A DNA stretch of 64,000 nucleotides from Lineus longissimus (Eukaryota; Nemertea; Pilidiophora; Heteronemertea; Lineidae). Of the stretch, positions 14,101 to 29,100 are shown one piece after another (positions within the stretch are counted from its first letter, which is position 1; the number at the start of each line of letters is the position of its first letter). The notes below the pieces were generated by a model. It searched no databases and was not told the DNA's origin. It saw nothing but the letters and a program-made list of their open reading frames with translations. The position numbers and the translations under genes were made by a program. The stretch spans positions 3,846,001-3,910,000 of the forward strand of contig NC_088319.1 in assembly GCF_910592395.1 (NCBI RefSeq), given 5' to 3'.

Positions 14101-17100
14101 AAATCCTACAGAAGGAGGACCTTGGCGTTATAGAAGGATGCCTCAAGACTCGCTTTGAATTAAGGCGAGCATTGAAATATTTCCAGCAACTTTTGTCAGC
14201 ACTTCATTTCATGGAGCAGGAAGGGATCGTTCACCACGACATAAAATGTAAGTTCTTGGTGATGGAGATGATAACAAATAAATGTATTATACTCATAGCA
14301 AAGAAAATTGTACTAAAATTACTTGAGAACTTTTTGCTCAAAACCAACCAGTCTGTGAGCATACAGCTCAACCATAAAAAACACATCCAGACAATATCAG
14401 ACACTTTCACTGGATACATACTTACTCCCTCACCATGTCTAAGGAGGGGTCATGTTGTAGGCCCTGTTTGCAAGAGGATGTAAAGTCCGCACGCGATATT
14501 CGCGGGCGAACACGCCTATTCTTCGATTTCGCCCCAAAAATCGCTCCAGGCGATAATGGAGCGATTTTACGAAATTGGTGGCTCTTGCATGCTCAAACCT
14601 CTGTGCCAAATTTGTGTCGCTCCTCGTGGATAGATGTGATGTATTTGATTACTGGAGTCAGGTTGACCGGGAATTCCAGTTTGTGTTTTTGTTCGGTCTG
14701 CTATCAGCTGATGTCGGAATTCGCATACTACAACACATGTAATATTGGCTTCGTTCCGATGGTTGGTGAGAGCGAATTAGGCGCGATTTTCTTTCAGTCT
14801 GAATTTTCGCCTGATCATAATAGAATCGCCGAAGCAGGGAGCGATTTGAAGGCGATTGAGTGTAGCGATATTCGACCAGGCGAATTTTCGCCCCGATTCG
14901 CGTGCGGATTTTGGACGTGATCCTTAATACAGTAGAACCTCTCTATTATAAAGGACACCCTCGGGACTGACTGTCCTTAATAGAGAGGTGTCCTGATTAG
15001 AGAGGTCAAATTAAATGGAAACAACCAATTTGGGACCAAAACTAGTGTCCTTAATAGAGAGGTTGTCCTTAATAAAGAGGTGTCCTCTAACAGAGGTTCC
15101 ACTGAACTTCAATTTCTTTATGGTCCCTCGCTGTCCATTTTCCACTGATTGAAAACCCAGAAATATTCTTCGTGATTTTATCTTGCAATTCTGTCAATTG
15201 TATCTCCATAGATTCTTTTAATTTAGCATTTTGAAAACATTGTAGCAGTCATTTCTGTAAGATTTCGCGGCCATACTGGTATTATTTTTGCGGGTATCTG
15301 CAACAGGAAAACGAAAAATCCACTAACGTTATCAGGTTTACACTACAGTCTTGAAAGCAGTTGCTGGGGTCAACAATGCAGCATACTGTCTAGGTTTTCC
15401 ACTTCCAGTTCCATATAACTGCATGAACATGCTGTTGTAAATAGCTCTAACATGGCATCATTGTACATCATTCACTGCCAACTATCTTTTTTGCAGCAAA
15501 CAATATACTAATTTTGGTGGATGAAAGAACTGATATCCTGAAAGTAATAGATTTTGGAGAATCTTCCGAGGGACCAGAGGAAAACTACAGTGACGTCGAG
15601 TGTGCAACATGGGTTTTTAGAGAAATGCTAACAGGGCATAAAATAAAGGACCCAACTCATACCCAGGTCAGTAAAATTTTCACCAACACATTCTAGGACT
15701 TTGTCCAATAAGATGCCTCTTTTCAGTGGTGATGTTATGAATCTAGAAATACACCTAACCACAAGTTTTGTATGTTTTCATCAGGAAAAATTCCTGACAG
15801 AAAAAATTGCAAGGCGCTATAAAAAATGCTAAGATGTAAGAACTCATTGTTACACTAAAAGGTTCAATAAAATTGCTTCCTCGACTTCTTTCTCACTTCA
15901 GTCCAGTGGTATGGGCGGTGATGCACCTTTCTTTGTACCAGATTCGCTCTGTCTGACAGAGGATGTAAAAAACCTGTTTACACATGGCTGGCAAAAAGAT
16001 TCTGAGGGGAAAAAATTCTCAGCTGGCGACCTTCTGCACAAAACAGAGAAGATCATAAAAGGTATAAAAATCTGCTTAACCTTACAGTTGACAGCGCTAT
16101 CAACCGACCATGAGTTGATTCTCAGAGGCCTTCTGAAACATTTCCAGTTGATATCGAGGGGCCAAACAATGACAATCTAATAAAACTAGGCTCCGATGAG
16201 TAGTTGTCTTTCAGCACCTCAATCAAAGCACTATTGGTTCTGTTTACAGAGTCCTAAATGTGGGTGTGTGTAAGGGGTACATGCAAGATAGATTGTTTAG
16301 TGTTGTAGAAAATTCAAGCACTATCACACTCACAGCATCAACAAGATGGTTACTTGACAGGAAGCTGTGAGTAACACCTGGATGAACATACTGTATACCT
16401 CTCATTGACAAACATTCATTTGCTTTTTATTCAGATTTGGAATGTGCAGCCCAAAACAACACCATTGTTAGTATTGAAGAGAGCCAATCGGACCAGCTGA
16501 ACTGAACCCCCATGACGCTTCTTATTTCCACTACCAATAACCAATACCAGAAATTTAAGGGCCATTGTGCTGTGGTCAAACCAAAGTCAGTTTCACATGC
16601 TTTATTGTTGCTTGAGTACCTACCATAAAATAAAGTCAATAAAAGTCACTAATAAGCGAGATATTGCACTTTTTACCTTATTTACTTTTGGCCTCCTGGT
16701 GGCCAAGTCGAGAATCAGATCAGATGAAATTCGGTGTCCGAGGTTACAGGACATAAGGAGTCATGTGTACCAAATTTCAAGTTCATAGCTTTTGTGCTTA
16801 AGAAACGTGCCAAAGTTACACTCAAATGGCCAATTTACGCCATTTGACCTTTGTGACCTTGTAATTAGGTCCAATCAAAAACCCTTATGATGATATGTGA
16901 TGTATCCTTGCTAGGAGAACCTAACATAAACATTTTATCAAAAACGAGTGACTCATAGACACACTTTTTTGGTTTCCACTTCCGGCCACCTGGTGGCCAA
17001 GTCAAGAATCAGATCAGACTGAAATTCGATGTCAGAGGTCACCTGACCTGGGGGGTCATGTGTACAAAATTTCAAGTTCATCACCTTAGCGGTTAAGAAA

Positions 17101-20100
17101 TGTGCCAATGTTTTCAAAACAGGATACGACGACGACGACAGACACTGCAGTGTTGTACAGACTCCCCTACGGTGAGCCAAAAAAATGAACAAAATGATAA
17201 CAAAACACTGGAACAGATCAGGAGGATCATTTTCACAGTTGAGACAATTCTGAGCAAGGTGATGGTAGTGTAACTACCCGTCAAGATTCCTTTCTGAACC
17301 CCAAGTAAGAATCTTTTTGCAGGTAGGATACTGAGGAAAGATAAACTACATATACATGCTTCCTGAAACCGGTGGCTTGCATTGGAACTAACTTTTCCCC
17401 CCTTGTCCGTCATTAAAGGCATTCAAGTGTGTTGGTCAACCATGACTATCTCCTTTGTCCCTCCACCATAAGGCCTAGTTTCCCCTTATGACATCACTAT
17501 TTCGGACACTCAGCGCCCCATTTCTGGAAAGGTGTATACCCCCAAGGGAAACCTAGTACTACTTTGAACTTCAATTTTTTGAGAAAAGTTGCCAATAGTT
17601 CTTGTCAGAGGAAGTCACTTTTAAAGTACTGACCACTGCTTAAAAACTTATTTTTATAAACTGTGACAGAAGAATCTGGTTGTCAAAGTGAGTAAGTCAT
17701 CCAGACTTGTTCCAAAACAATGAAATGGCCAGGGCCATTGTGCTCACCTCATGTGGAGGAAAGATGGATAAAGAGCATGGTATTGTGTCATGTAGTGTTA
17801 GGTTTGATGTAGGTCCAAGCAATTACAATTTCCCCAAAATGGCCAATTTACAGTACATTCGACCTCTGTGACCTTGAAAAGTAGGTCAAAGCAAAGAAGA
17901 CCCGGGTGACATATTGAATGGTTGTTAGAATTAGATGTACCTATGATATAAAATTGGTGCCAATCGGGCAAGTCATTACTAGGAATAATGGCATTTTGAA
18001 GAATTTAGAATTTGGCCCCCTCCCTGGAGGCCAAACGGCAAATCAGATCGCACCAAACTTCGGTACCTGAGATCACCTGACCAAGGGGTACATGTGTACT
18101 TAATTTGTGATCAATAGTCATTGCAGTTAAGAAACGTGCCATAGTTACGGCCTGACGGCGAATTTACACCATTTGACCTCTGTGACCTTGACAAGAAGGT
18201 CAAATTAAAAACCTGTGTGACATATACTGTATGGTGGTTAGATGTACCCATGATATCAAATTGGTGGCAATCGGGCAAGAAGTTAAGGAATAATCACATT
18301 TTTAAGGTTTTGGGATTTTGCCCCCTGGTGGTCAAGTGGTGAATCATATTGGACCAAACTTCGGTCCCTGAGATCACCTGACTAAGGGGTAAATGTGTAC
18401 CAAATTTGGTATCAATAGTCATTGCAGTTTAGAAATGTGCCATCGTTACATCCTAACGGCCAATTTACACCATTTGACCTCTGTGACCTTGAAAAGGAGG
18501 TTAAATCAAAAACCCGGAGGATATATGATGCACCTTTGCTAGAAGTACCTACCATATTTTTTTCAAAATTTCCCGACTACTATTAAGGGAGATATTGCAT
18601 ATTTTCACTTTTAACGTTTGGCCCCCTGGTGGCCAAACCATGAAACGAATCGGACCGAAACTTGGTCTCCAGGGTGTCATTACATAAGGGTACACGTGTA
18701 CCAAGTTTCAACTCAATAGCTCTAACAGTTACGAAACGTGCCCTGCTAACGGACGACGGACGACGACGGACGACGACGACGACGACGACGACGACGGACG
18801 ACGGACGCCACGGTATGGGATAAGCTCACCTCTGCTAAGAGGTGAGCTAAAAATGAACGCCACCAGCTTTCGAACAGCACACGACTTACTCCACTTCGTA
18901 AGAGAGTTGCCTCCGAATTGATGGAAGAGGTGCCTCATCAAAGGGGGCATCACGGAGAGGGGCGAGAGGAAGAGGCAGGATCACTTCTCTCGAGAAGGAG
19001 CCTGGCGAGCTTTGACTTTGTCTACTATTAATAGACAAGTAGAGAAATCACCTGACAGACAATATCAATGGGTGGTTGAACTTCATTCAAATTCCTACTA
19101 TTCATTGCGAATTTCACTGTGATGGACAGGGCCCTGGTGTTAGAAAGCATTTTCTCTCATCATATCATCATGTTGACATATATATGTCAATGATGATGTT
19201 TGGTCGTTTCATGTACATCAATGCACATGTAACATATGTTACATGTGCATTGATGTACATGAAAAGACATGTCATAAGCCAACATGCTTTTTAACAACCC
19301 AGCCTCGATGTTTTAGTCCGACAAGTGGTGTAACATGCTTCATCAGACAGAAATTGGTCTGATGTCATTGTCATCGTGACACAATGTACTACGATGCACA
19401 ATGCAATGTACTACGATGCACATTGCAATGTACTACGATGCACAATGCAATGTACTACGACGCACAATGCAATGCACTACGATGCACAATGCAATGTACT
19501 ACGATGCACAATGCAATGTACTACAATGCACAATGCAATGTACTACGATGCACAATGCAATGTACTACAATGCACAATGCAATGTACTACGATGCACAAT
19601 GCATGTATGTAGGAGGGAATGACGTTTTACAAGGCCATTGCCAACCAAAGAACATCGAGCACTAATGAAGTACAGGCTTCATCAAGGAGGCCTAGAGTGT
19701 CACTTAACTCAATATCACAGTTCATTCAAGAAGGTTTTATCTCCTTAGGGCACAGACAGGAAAAATGTGAGCAAGGTTTTCCAACTTCTCCCAAACTCAT
19801 TGCTGAAGGCCTCCGTGTAGATCGCCAGCAATGCTGCAATAAAACTGGACGAACCAAACTCTTTTCTCAGGACAAATTGCATCAAATTCAGCCCTGTGGT
19901 AATGGAGATCTTGAGGCGAAAATACTTTTGTTAATACTCATTTTTTGCCACGTGTTTGGTGGGTAAAATGTAATCCCCCCTCGAAAAAGGTTGACACTAA
20001 TTTCCTAGGGTCAGCAGCCAGGCATTAGGAAATCTTGCCCCTGGGGCAGCTTGACAGGTTTAATACCTACGTTCAACAAGAAATATGGTTCTTTTGTGAT

Positions 20101-23100
20101 TAGTAAGGCGAGATCTTCACCTTGGATATCCGAAAAGGTCGCTATAAACTTTACGGTTAACGGTATACATCACACCGACGAACAATGGTTTCCTGACTAT
20201 GAAAAAGTATTTCGTGCAGCTCTATGTAGCGGCTGCCTAATGCTTGATCTTCAGGTCATAGATAAAATTTAAACAAGCCACATGCAGACTTTGGACAATA
20301 ATAACGTTTACAAATAAAGCTTGCAGTTAATTATGGAATGCCTGGTTCTAAATATCAGCCAACAGGACAAACCTGATGCTTACAGGAACTACTTAAATTT
20401 AAAGCCACCGTGTCACAGGACATTACTACTTGCAATCATACATGCCTAGATTACAGTGCAGTCCGGATATAAGCTCACTGACCTGTAAACCGCCAAATTT
20501 TCTCGGTCATTTCATTTTTGCATATATCACGAATAACTGAGATTCGCAAAAATAGAAATTGTGAAAGACACTTTGATTAGAATGAAAGAAAGAAATTTCG
20601 TAATCCACCGAAAAAAATGTGGAAATTTTCTCTCAGAAATTTTTGTGAATTGCAAAAATTAAGACGCATGAAAATTCGCGGTTCACAGTAACCCGAAGCA
20701 CTACTTTATTTCACAAGCAACAGAGAACTGACTCCATGGCTCATAACAAGATTTCCTAATATACTTCATAGTATTTCCGCTCGAACTTTTGCATAACCTA
20801 CCTTTTCGTTGAGGGTAAGGGTCGTTCATCATAACTATTTGGAGGCAGAGGTGAATGTGAGAGTTCCTGAAGTTTAACCGGCGTCGGCTGGCGGGGAGCT
20901 AAAGCGAATAAACAAAGATGCATTGCCAATGACAGGTGTCGTGTTGGATAGGAATAGTATAGTAGCCCAAACTACTGAATGTCTTCTGATTTTAACCTCA
21001 TCATTATGCCTCATGGGCAGATTCTGTGGGTTTGAACTCCCTCATTAACTCTCACTACAGAAACCGGCATATACCGGGTCCGTCCACTGCGTACTACTCC
21101 AGGCCGCCCGGTCTTTACCGGGTGTTGGCCAGGGGTACACTACACTTCAAAAACCCTTCAGTAGCGGAAGGTTTAACAACCACAGTGGCCTTTTTTGGAA
21201 AAGGCATTCTGGGACAAAAAATGTGCTTCATAACACTAACAGTGATAAAGAGCACACAATTACTGGGAACGCCCTGAATCTCTTCGCAGGGCAGCAGTTT
21301 TCAAAAATTCCTCAAGCCCTCAGACCCACTGGGAGTTCACTCAGGGGAAATTCCTAGCAACGCCCCTTGGAGTCACAACATTTTCGTAATTTACCTTTCT
21401 ACAAGCCTTTACTTGAGTTGTAACTACCCAACAATGTTTTCTAATTACAGACAGTCCTAATGCAATTTCAATACTAAAGACTCCAATGTGAAAAACATTG
21501 AACTTTAGATTCTGTATTGTGTCTTGCTTGTAAATGTAGCTACTTTGCGAACCGCTCGTCCCCTTGGTCTAAATGTCATGGACCAACTGGTATCAGTCAT
21601 CGAATGAATATTTTTCAGATGCCCGACTTCGTTACCCACCTTTTCAAATGGCGTGGAGTTACTTTCAGCTCATATTTTTATGTAATTCTTAAAATTATCT
21701 CTTTGTAACTTGCTGCATCATTCACTTGAACTGCCATTTTGCTTTCTGGAACGCACAGCTAGAGCCACCTATCGGCCGACTCTATGCACTAAATTTCTAG
21801 GAAGCCACGCCCCCACAAACCTCAACCAATGAAATCGCAGATAAACAACAACAAACCTGAACACGTTGGGGTATCGCGCCTGACTTTTGTTAAGACGTAG
21901 CGTAAACTACATTCTCTGTTCGCAATAGTATTTAACCTGTTTGACCAAATTTGTAAAGTCATTCATTCAAAAAGTACCAATTATACGAAACGTCTGAATA
22001 GGAGTCGTTGCATTTGTTTATTTAAACCCACATTGCTTATAACTACTAAACATGTCGCTAAATGTAAAGAATAGAGGAGGACAAACAAAGACTTACTGAA
22101 GTCAACAGCCTTAGGATGTCTTGACTGAAAAAAAGAACAGTTTATCTTGATAATAATAATAATATAATGTCACGCATTTATATAGCGCTCCTCAGTATTA
22201 ACAGAACTGTTAAAGCGCTGTGGGATATCAAATTATTACCCCGATCTCCACAGAAATCAATCAGGGATTTCAAGAAGCAACCAGAAGGTGCTCACTTGAA
22301 CTTGACCAGTCGGGGAACCAAGGAGTGACTCGGCCGGGAGTTGAACCCACGACCTCCTGATAGCGCGAATTCAGAATGAACTGACAGACGATGCTGTTTC
22401 ATTTCCCAATTCAAGGCATAACATTTCTCACATTTATCGGCAACGTGACCATTGAGTCCTTCACTAACGTCACAAGGTCGTGGTGCCACGCAACTGGCGA
22501 CGTCATGTAACAAGAAATTTTCGACGTGACTATCTGTTTTGAGGCCATAGCGTCTTAAAGGTCTATGCCATTTGTGAATTTGTAATTGAATTTGAATACT
22601 TTCAATTGCGTAAATAAATACTGGATATAATTTTCAGCATTGCCTTAGTGTAGACAGATATTACAAATACTATAAATACCAATTTTCAACAAATTCAAAT
22701 TCATAATAACTGCACTGCGGCATTGTGTATTAGTGGATTTCTATTTAGCTGGACCACAGGTAATTACGAACGGTTTACCCCTTTAAGGAACAAACCATTC
22801 TCCACATAAGCTTCTAGACTTTGAACTCTGTGACTGCATTATATGTGGAGAGTCGGGAAAGGTATCTATATTTGAGAAATCCCAACCAAACTCTGGCTGC
22901 GACTTTCATGGACGTTTACAAAACCCCGTCATTTTTTTATCCATAATTTAGGACTTATCACTAAGAAATTTTAGGGCACAAGCAGAGGGCACCGCCATTA
23001 AGATAGACCGGCCACTCTCACTGTCTGGCAAGTCAGAAATTAGGAGGCAATGAGGTAGAACAGGAGGGCAGCGTAGGCATTCCCTGTCACCTCTGCCAGT

Positions 23101-26100
23101 GTCAAGCACATCCCTTTTCATTACTTTGGTGGCAAGGCAAGGTACAGTAGAACCTCTCTATTGAGGACACCCTCGAGACTGACAAGTGCTGTCCTTAATA
23201 GAGAGGTTTCCTGATTAGGGAGGTCAAATTGAATGGAAACAACCACTTTGGGAACAAAACTAGTTTCCTCAATAGAGAGATGTCCTTAATAGAGAGGTGT
23301 CCACTAAGGGAGGTTCCACTGTACCTTCTTTGATCAGAGTAATGGTGTTTATGGCAGCACAGTAGAGCTAGAGGTAACAATACCAGGAAGCTAGCAAGAC
23401 ATGCAAGAGTACTATCCTCACCTGCCCTTAGCATGTGAAGCTGCCTCTGACCTTCATCATTAGCAGTGTTTCTCTAGATTTTGTCAGGGATGCCAATGAG
23501 CTAAAGCAGAGTCTGAATTTTTTTCTTGTAAAAATCTCATCCTGTCACAGCACTCTCTTGCACAAAAATGCCTCTAAAATGCTTATTTTTGGTCCAATTT
23601 TGAAAATTCTAAGATCAACAGAGAGTTGAGACAGAGATTTTTCCATTCCAATTGTCAAATTTTGCATTTAGTGAGAGGAATAAGTCTGAAATCTACCTAA
23701 AATCGGAAATTTGACAACCCTGTTTTGTGCAACACCCGTACTTACACCAGCTACTTCCAATAGATCATGGATGTCTAACTCTTTATAAATCTGCAAACGG
23801 AACTCATCCATCTGGATCTTTTTAAGTTTGGCTTTATCATAATCTTCATTTTCGACAGCTTGGCGCTTTTCCACTTCATATTTGCCCAGCCGTTCACCCA
23901 CTTTTTGCAATTCGGTTATTGCTGTTTTTAACTTTTTCGCATAGTCGTATCTCTCCTCTGGAAAGGAAATATTTGCAGTTTAGTATTGAATAATAAACTC
24001 CTTCATGATCCTCGAGCACAAATTCTAAAACACCCGTGTGAGAATATTTCATTTTCATAATGGATAAAAATGAGTATAGCCTCGTTTTCACCACGGTTTA
24101 GGTGAGATGACCCAAACCGCTTGGGTTGGTGCAAAATGTGGAAGCATTTCAAAAGCATTTAAAAACCACATTATTCGATATTTAATTTGAGATGTTGTAG
24201 AATAGAAATTGATACATCATTGTCGGTATAGATTGTCTTACCAAAACCGCTCGGGTGAAGCTGAAATATTGACAAAACATCTCCACCCTTGCGGTTTGGG
24301 TGAGACAACCAAAACCTCCAGTCAGGTATCAATTCCTTAAAGTGATACTATTACTATGATGTGATTTACAACTTTGCGGAAATACGTCCGTTTTTAATTG
24401 TTGATCACAAATGTAAAGCTCAAATTTTCCATTTTTGATTAGATTTATTATAAAATCGCTGAATGTAAACCAACGCGACCGCGAAAATGTTCATGTTGTG
24501 ACGTCATCAACGAAAACGGCATCGAAGCGAGCTGTCTGGGCGGGATTAAACCATCAATTTCTAGAAAATGTGCATTTCGATTCGAAAACCTTACCGATTT
24601 ATGAGAAAGTGACGTAGTCATTTGTCAAAAACAGCTAAAACATTATATGGTGAAATTTGACACGAGTTATCCTTTAACCCTTTCGCTGCGCCGCTCAAAA
24701 TTATTTCAATATTGATTCCTTGCTGCCCCCAAAATACTGTAAAAGCCAATTTTAACATAGGTAACTTTGAGGCCAATATACAGCCTGAAGGAGAAGAGAT
24801 ATAGCTTTGGACTATTGGAAAAGGTTGTTGGGGACAGCATGGACTTTCAAATTATGCATTTGTCAATCACCTGAAATTATGTTAATTAACTAAATAACGC
24901 TAATTAGTATTAATCAACGAGGAGAAAAACACCATTTTTCATCTTGACCCAGGCTATCACTATCATCCCCCTCGGACCCTGAATCATGCACACTTTCAAT
25001 CCCCATGCACGCTGTGTACATCGGCATTATGTTCAGAATCATAATCACTAATCAGACTCGTCTTCTAACGCCTCGAATTCACTATTTCATCAATTATTGA
25101 TTCTGCAGTTCGTCGAACACGTGACTGAGGCATTTAAATTTGTTTACAAAACTTTGGACTCAAAATATCGCCTAAACTTTGAATAAAAACACCGAAGTTG
25201 GACTTCTGGTATGGCTGCCGAGTGAGAGAGACGTGTCATCTGTGCTCCGGTAAAAATCATCAAGTACCACATCATTTGAACCAGAAAACAACTCTCAATC
25301 AGTCAAAAGCATGACCCACTCTGGTCGCAATAGGAATAGGAATACTTCAAACAACACACCCCCTCCAACACCGAACAAAAAGTCAAGAATGGATGAGGAT
25401 TCAGAAACAATGGAAGCGGCAAAGGGGGCGGATCGACCGCCATCTTCCAAAGATGGCCAGGCGGACATCAGAGATCATATGTTTGTGAATGACTCCTCCG
25501 GCTCCGATTTCGTTGTGAAAGACTTTGGGGATATTGGACGTTGTTTCAAAAAGCTGGACTTATCATTTAAATGCGTTAAGTCGGATATCGCGGGCCTGGC
25601 GAAGAGGGTGGGTCCGTGGAGCACGAACAGAGGATTATGAAGGAGACCTACTCAAAGCTCGAAGCTGAACTGATAGCCCAGGATCTCTGGGCCAGAAAAT
25701 GGAACATCAGAATCTTCGGAATCGTGGGCACTCTGAACGAGAGTGCCATTGAAACTGAAAAGTTTGTACGACAATTCTTTATTGACATTTTGCAAATAGA
25801 CAAATCAGTAGTTGGCATGATGGGATTCCAGGCAGCGCATCGCCTACCCAGTGGGGATGAGAACCGCAGAGCGATTATCATACGTCTCGTGAACCTGGCT
25901 CATAAGGACATGATATTTAATGCAGCCAAACGCCTAAAAAAGCACCAAGGTTACAGCATTGTACAAGATCTTCCACGACAGCTGGCCGGGGAAAAGAAAC
26001 TCCTTCTCGGGATCAAAAAGGATCTTCCGGCCCACGAACGGGCTAACGCTAAACTCAGGTACTCGAGGAAAAGTCCATTTCTTGAGTTATACGTCGGATC

Positions 26101-29100
26101 AAGGAAAATTGCCTAAAGGCATTTTATGTAAATGATTATACTCCGACTGATTTGAGGATTAAGGATTTTTATGCACTCATCATTATTGTTTCGGTCCGCT
26201 GATTAATGGTAGCATTCGCCAGACTCTTTCGGATCTAAGGATTTTTCATCGTTGCATCTATACGTATAGCTTTATTCCGTGACTAAAGGATAAACATGTC
26301 TGCTTCGTGAACTCTTGTTGCACCTCTACCATGCAGTCCCAAGTGTGTGTCTATTTTAGATGAACTGTGCATCGATACAGTGGAATAGTTATCTGTCAAC
26401 ACTGGCCTCCGGACCCGGGTTTCCGGAGTCAGGTTTCTTACTTACTGCAGTGGCACATTTGAGGTCACACTCACAGAGTTTTCTCATCAATGAACATTTT
26501 TTACCGTGAGCCATTCTTAGTAATTGCTCAGTGACTGTTTCGGATGAACATTCTGTTATTATGCATGTTGTTTTATACATATATTAACCTTAGTGACGTA
26601 GTTTTAGTTTTACAAACATTTTACCAAAACATTCTTCTAATGAGCGGCTTATTATCATAGTATATGGAACATAGACTATTTTTTGTATCACGTGGCGACC
26701 TACATCATGGATCTAGCAACCTAACTCTATATGAGCGCACATTTAGACTCGCTACGTATTTGTAGCTTGAATACAAACGGTCTCGGGGATAGTAAAAAGC
26801 GTAGAGATATTTTCACATGGTTAAAGAGGAAAGAATATGACATCTGTATGTTACAGGAAACACATTTTACTTCTAAACTTGAGAGCTATATCAGAGCCGA
26901 ATGGGGTTACCAGGTGTACTTTGCTAGTTACTCCAGCAATAGTAGAGGTGTGGCCATTCTTTTTCGAAATTCCTTCCCTTTTCAAATTCGCAACACATTC
27001 ATTGACCCTGAAGGGCGATATCTCATTTTAAGTCTGACAGTTCGCGGTGAAGCGTTTAACCTTATGAGCGTCTATGGCCCTAACCAAGATTGCCCAAGCT
27101 TTTTTAAATCCGTTCAATCTAAACTAGAAACCCTTCATTCAGGCAGCTTAATAATTGGTGGCGATTTCAATGTTGTCCAAGACTATGAACTAGATACTCT
27201 CAACATAAGCGGAAAAAACAATGTCAAGGCTCATGAAGCTATAGCTGAAATGCAGAACGACCTGGACTTATTTGACCCCTGGCGTGCTACTAACCCATCT
27301 TCCAGGATACTTGGCACTCAAGGCGGAAGCACAGTCATATAGATTACTTTCTAGTTTCCTCTGATCTGACAGATGTTATTAAGCATTGTGAAATTAAGGC
27401 TGGTAAAAGAAGTGACCATAGTGTTATAGAACTAGGGCTGTTTCTGCCCAATGATGAAAAGGGCCGTGGTCTATGGAAATTTAATAACTCCCTTCTGAGG
27501 GATAAACAATTTGTTCGGGAAGTAAAACAATGTATAAGTGACACTATTGCGCAATACTCAGCTGTACCCTACCCGTGGGACATTCCGTTATCTGAGCTCC
27601 CCTTAAAAATTGAGGATTCACTTTTCTTTGAAACGTTGAAGCTCCAAATTAGAGGCAAAACTATTGCATACTCATCAGCGAAAAAGAAGGAACTGGACAA
27701 GAAAGAAAACGATATCAATAAGACAATTGAACAATGTTTTGCTCATCTTTCGGATAATCCTGACGAAATCAATTATCAGTGCCTTCAGGATGTTCAAAAT
27801 GACTTAAATCTACTCAGAGAACCGATGGTGGAAGGCACTATGTTGCGCGCAAAGGCAAGATGGAATCTACATGGCGAACGGAATTCAAAATATTTCTGTA
27901 ATCTAGAAAAACGACATTATTGGGAAAAAACAATGAATCTTCTCATTGACTCGAATGGTGCGGAAATAGTTGGTAATGAAAACATTTTACTCGAGCAACG
28001 GAACTTTTATGCTGACCATATAGGGCCCGTTCTGTAACTTCGAAACCAGAGTATGATAGTATATTCTTTCCAAAGGAGAGCGACTTTTTAATCAAACTGA
28101 ACAATGACGAAAAGGAACAATGTGAAGATGATGTAACTAGTGCGGAATGTTGAGAGGTGTTGAAAAATATGAAAAATGGAAAGAGTCCAGGATCATCTGG
28201 TTTTACAGTTGAGTTTTATAAATTTTTTTGGACAGACATTAACCCATTTTTAGTCAGATCTTTTGATGCGGCATTAGACAACAATTCACTCTCCATAACA
28301 CAACGACAAGGAGTGATAACTTGCATTCCCAAACCAGGGAAATCTAAAGATTACCTAAAGAACTGGCGCCCTATCTCGCTTCTGAATGTGGACTACAAAC
28401 TTTTATCTGGAGTCATGGCGAATAGAATGAAACTTTATTTAGACAAATTAATATCTCCGCATCAAAAAGGCTTTATGAAAGGTCGATATATTGGTGAATG
28501 TAAACTGGTACACCTTTTCATGGCTCTACCTAACCCACCAAGACATATTCTTGACGCTCTCCAAAAGCGAATTTTTGAATTCATCTGGGCAAACAAGAGA
28601 GACAAAATCAAACGTACAACAATGTTTAATAGCTATGAAAATGGTGGTTTCAATGTTCCAAATGTTACTCTCTTTTGTCAATCACTTAAATTGTCTTGGA
28701 TCAAACGGCTGATTAAGCTTGACAAGGTTACCCCCTGGAATACTTTACTGGTGTCCACTCTAGAGGATTATGGTGGACACTTTATCTGGTATAGTAATGA
28801 TAACAATTCCTCGTTTTTATCCAAACTTAACCCCTTCTGGAAGGATGTTTTCGGTGCTTGGGTGTCTCTGGTCAGTAGTGAAATAGATCACAACTCAAAT
28901 ATTGAGGACATTTTAAAGCAGCCATTATTTCATCATAACAAATATATCAAAATCAATTGGAGGAGTATATTTTACAAAGGCTGGCACGAAAGTGGTGTAC
29001 AATTTATTAATCAAATTATAGATGACGATGGTAACTTTCTCACTTGGGAAAAGCTCTCACCTGAGTTTACGGGTAATGTACACTTTCTGCAGCACAAGGC

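Noticed and set aside
19376-19665. Cys-rich peptides (QCTTMHNAMYYDA)
   Set aside because: 22-bp array open in three frames; no gene structure.
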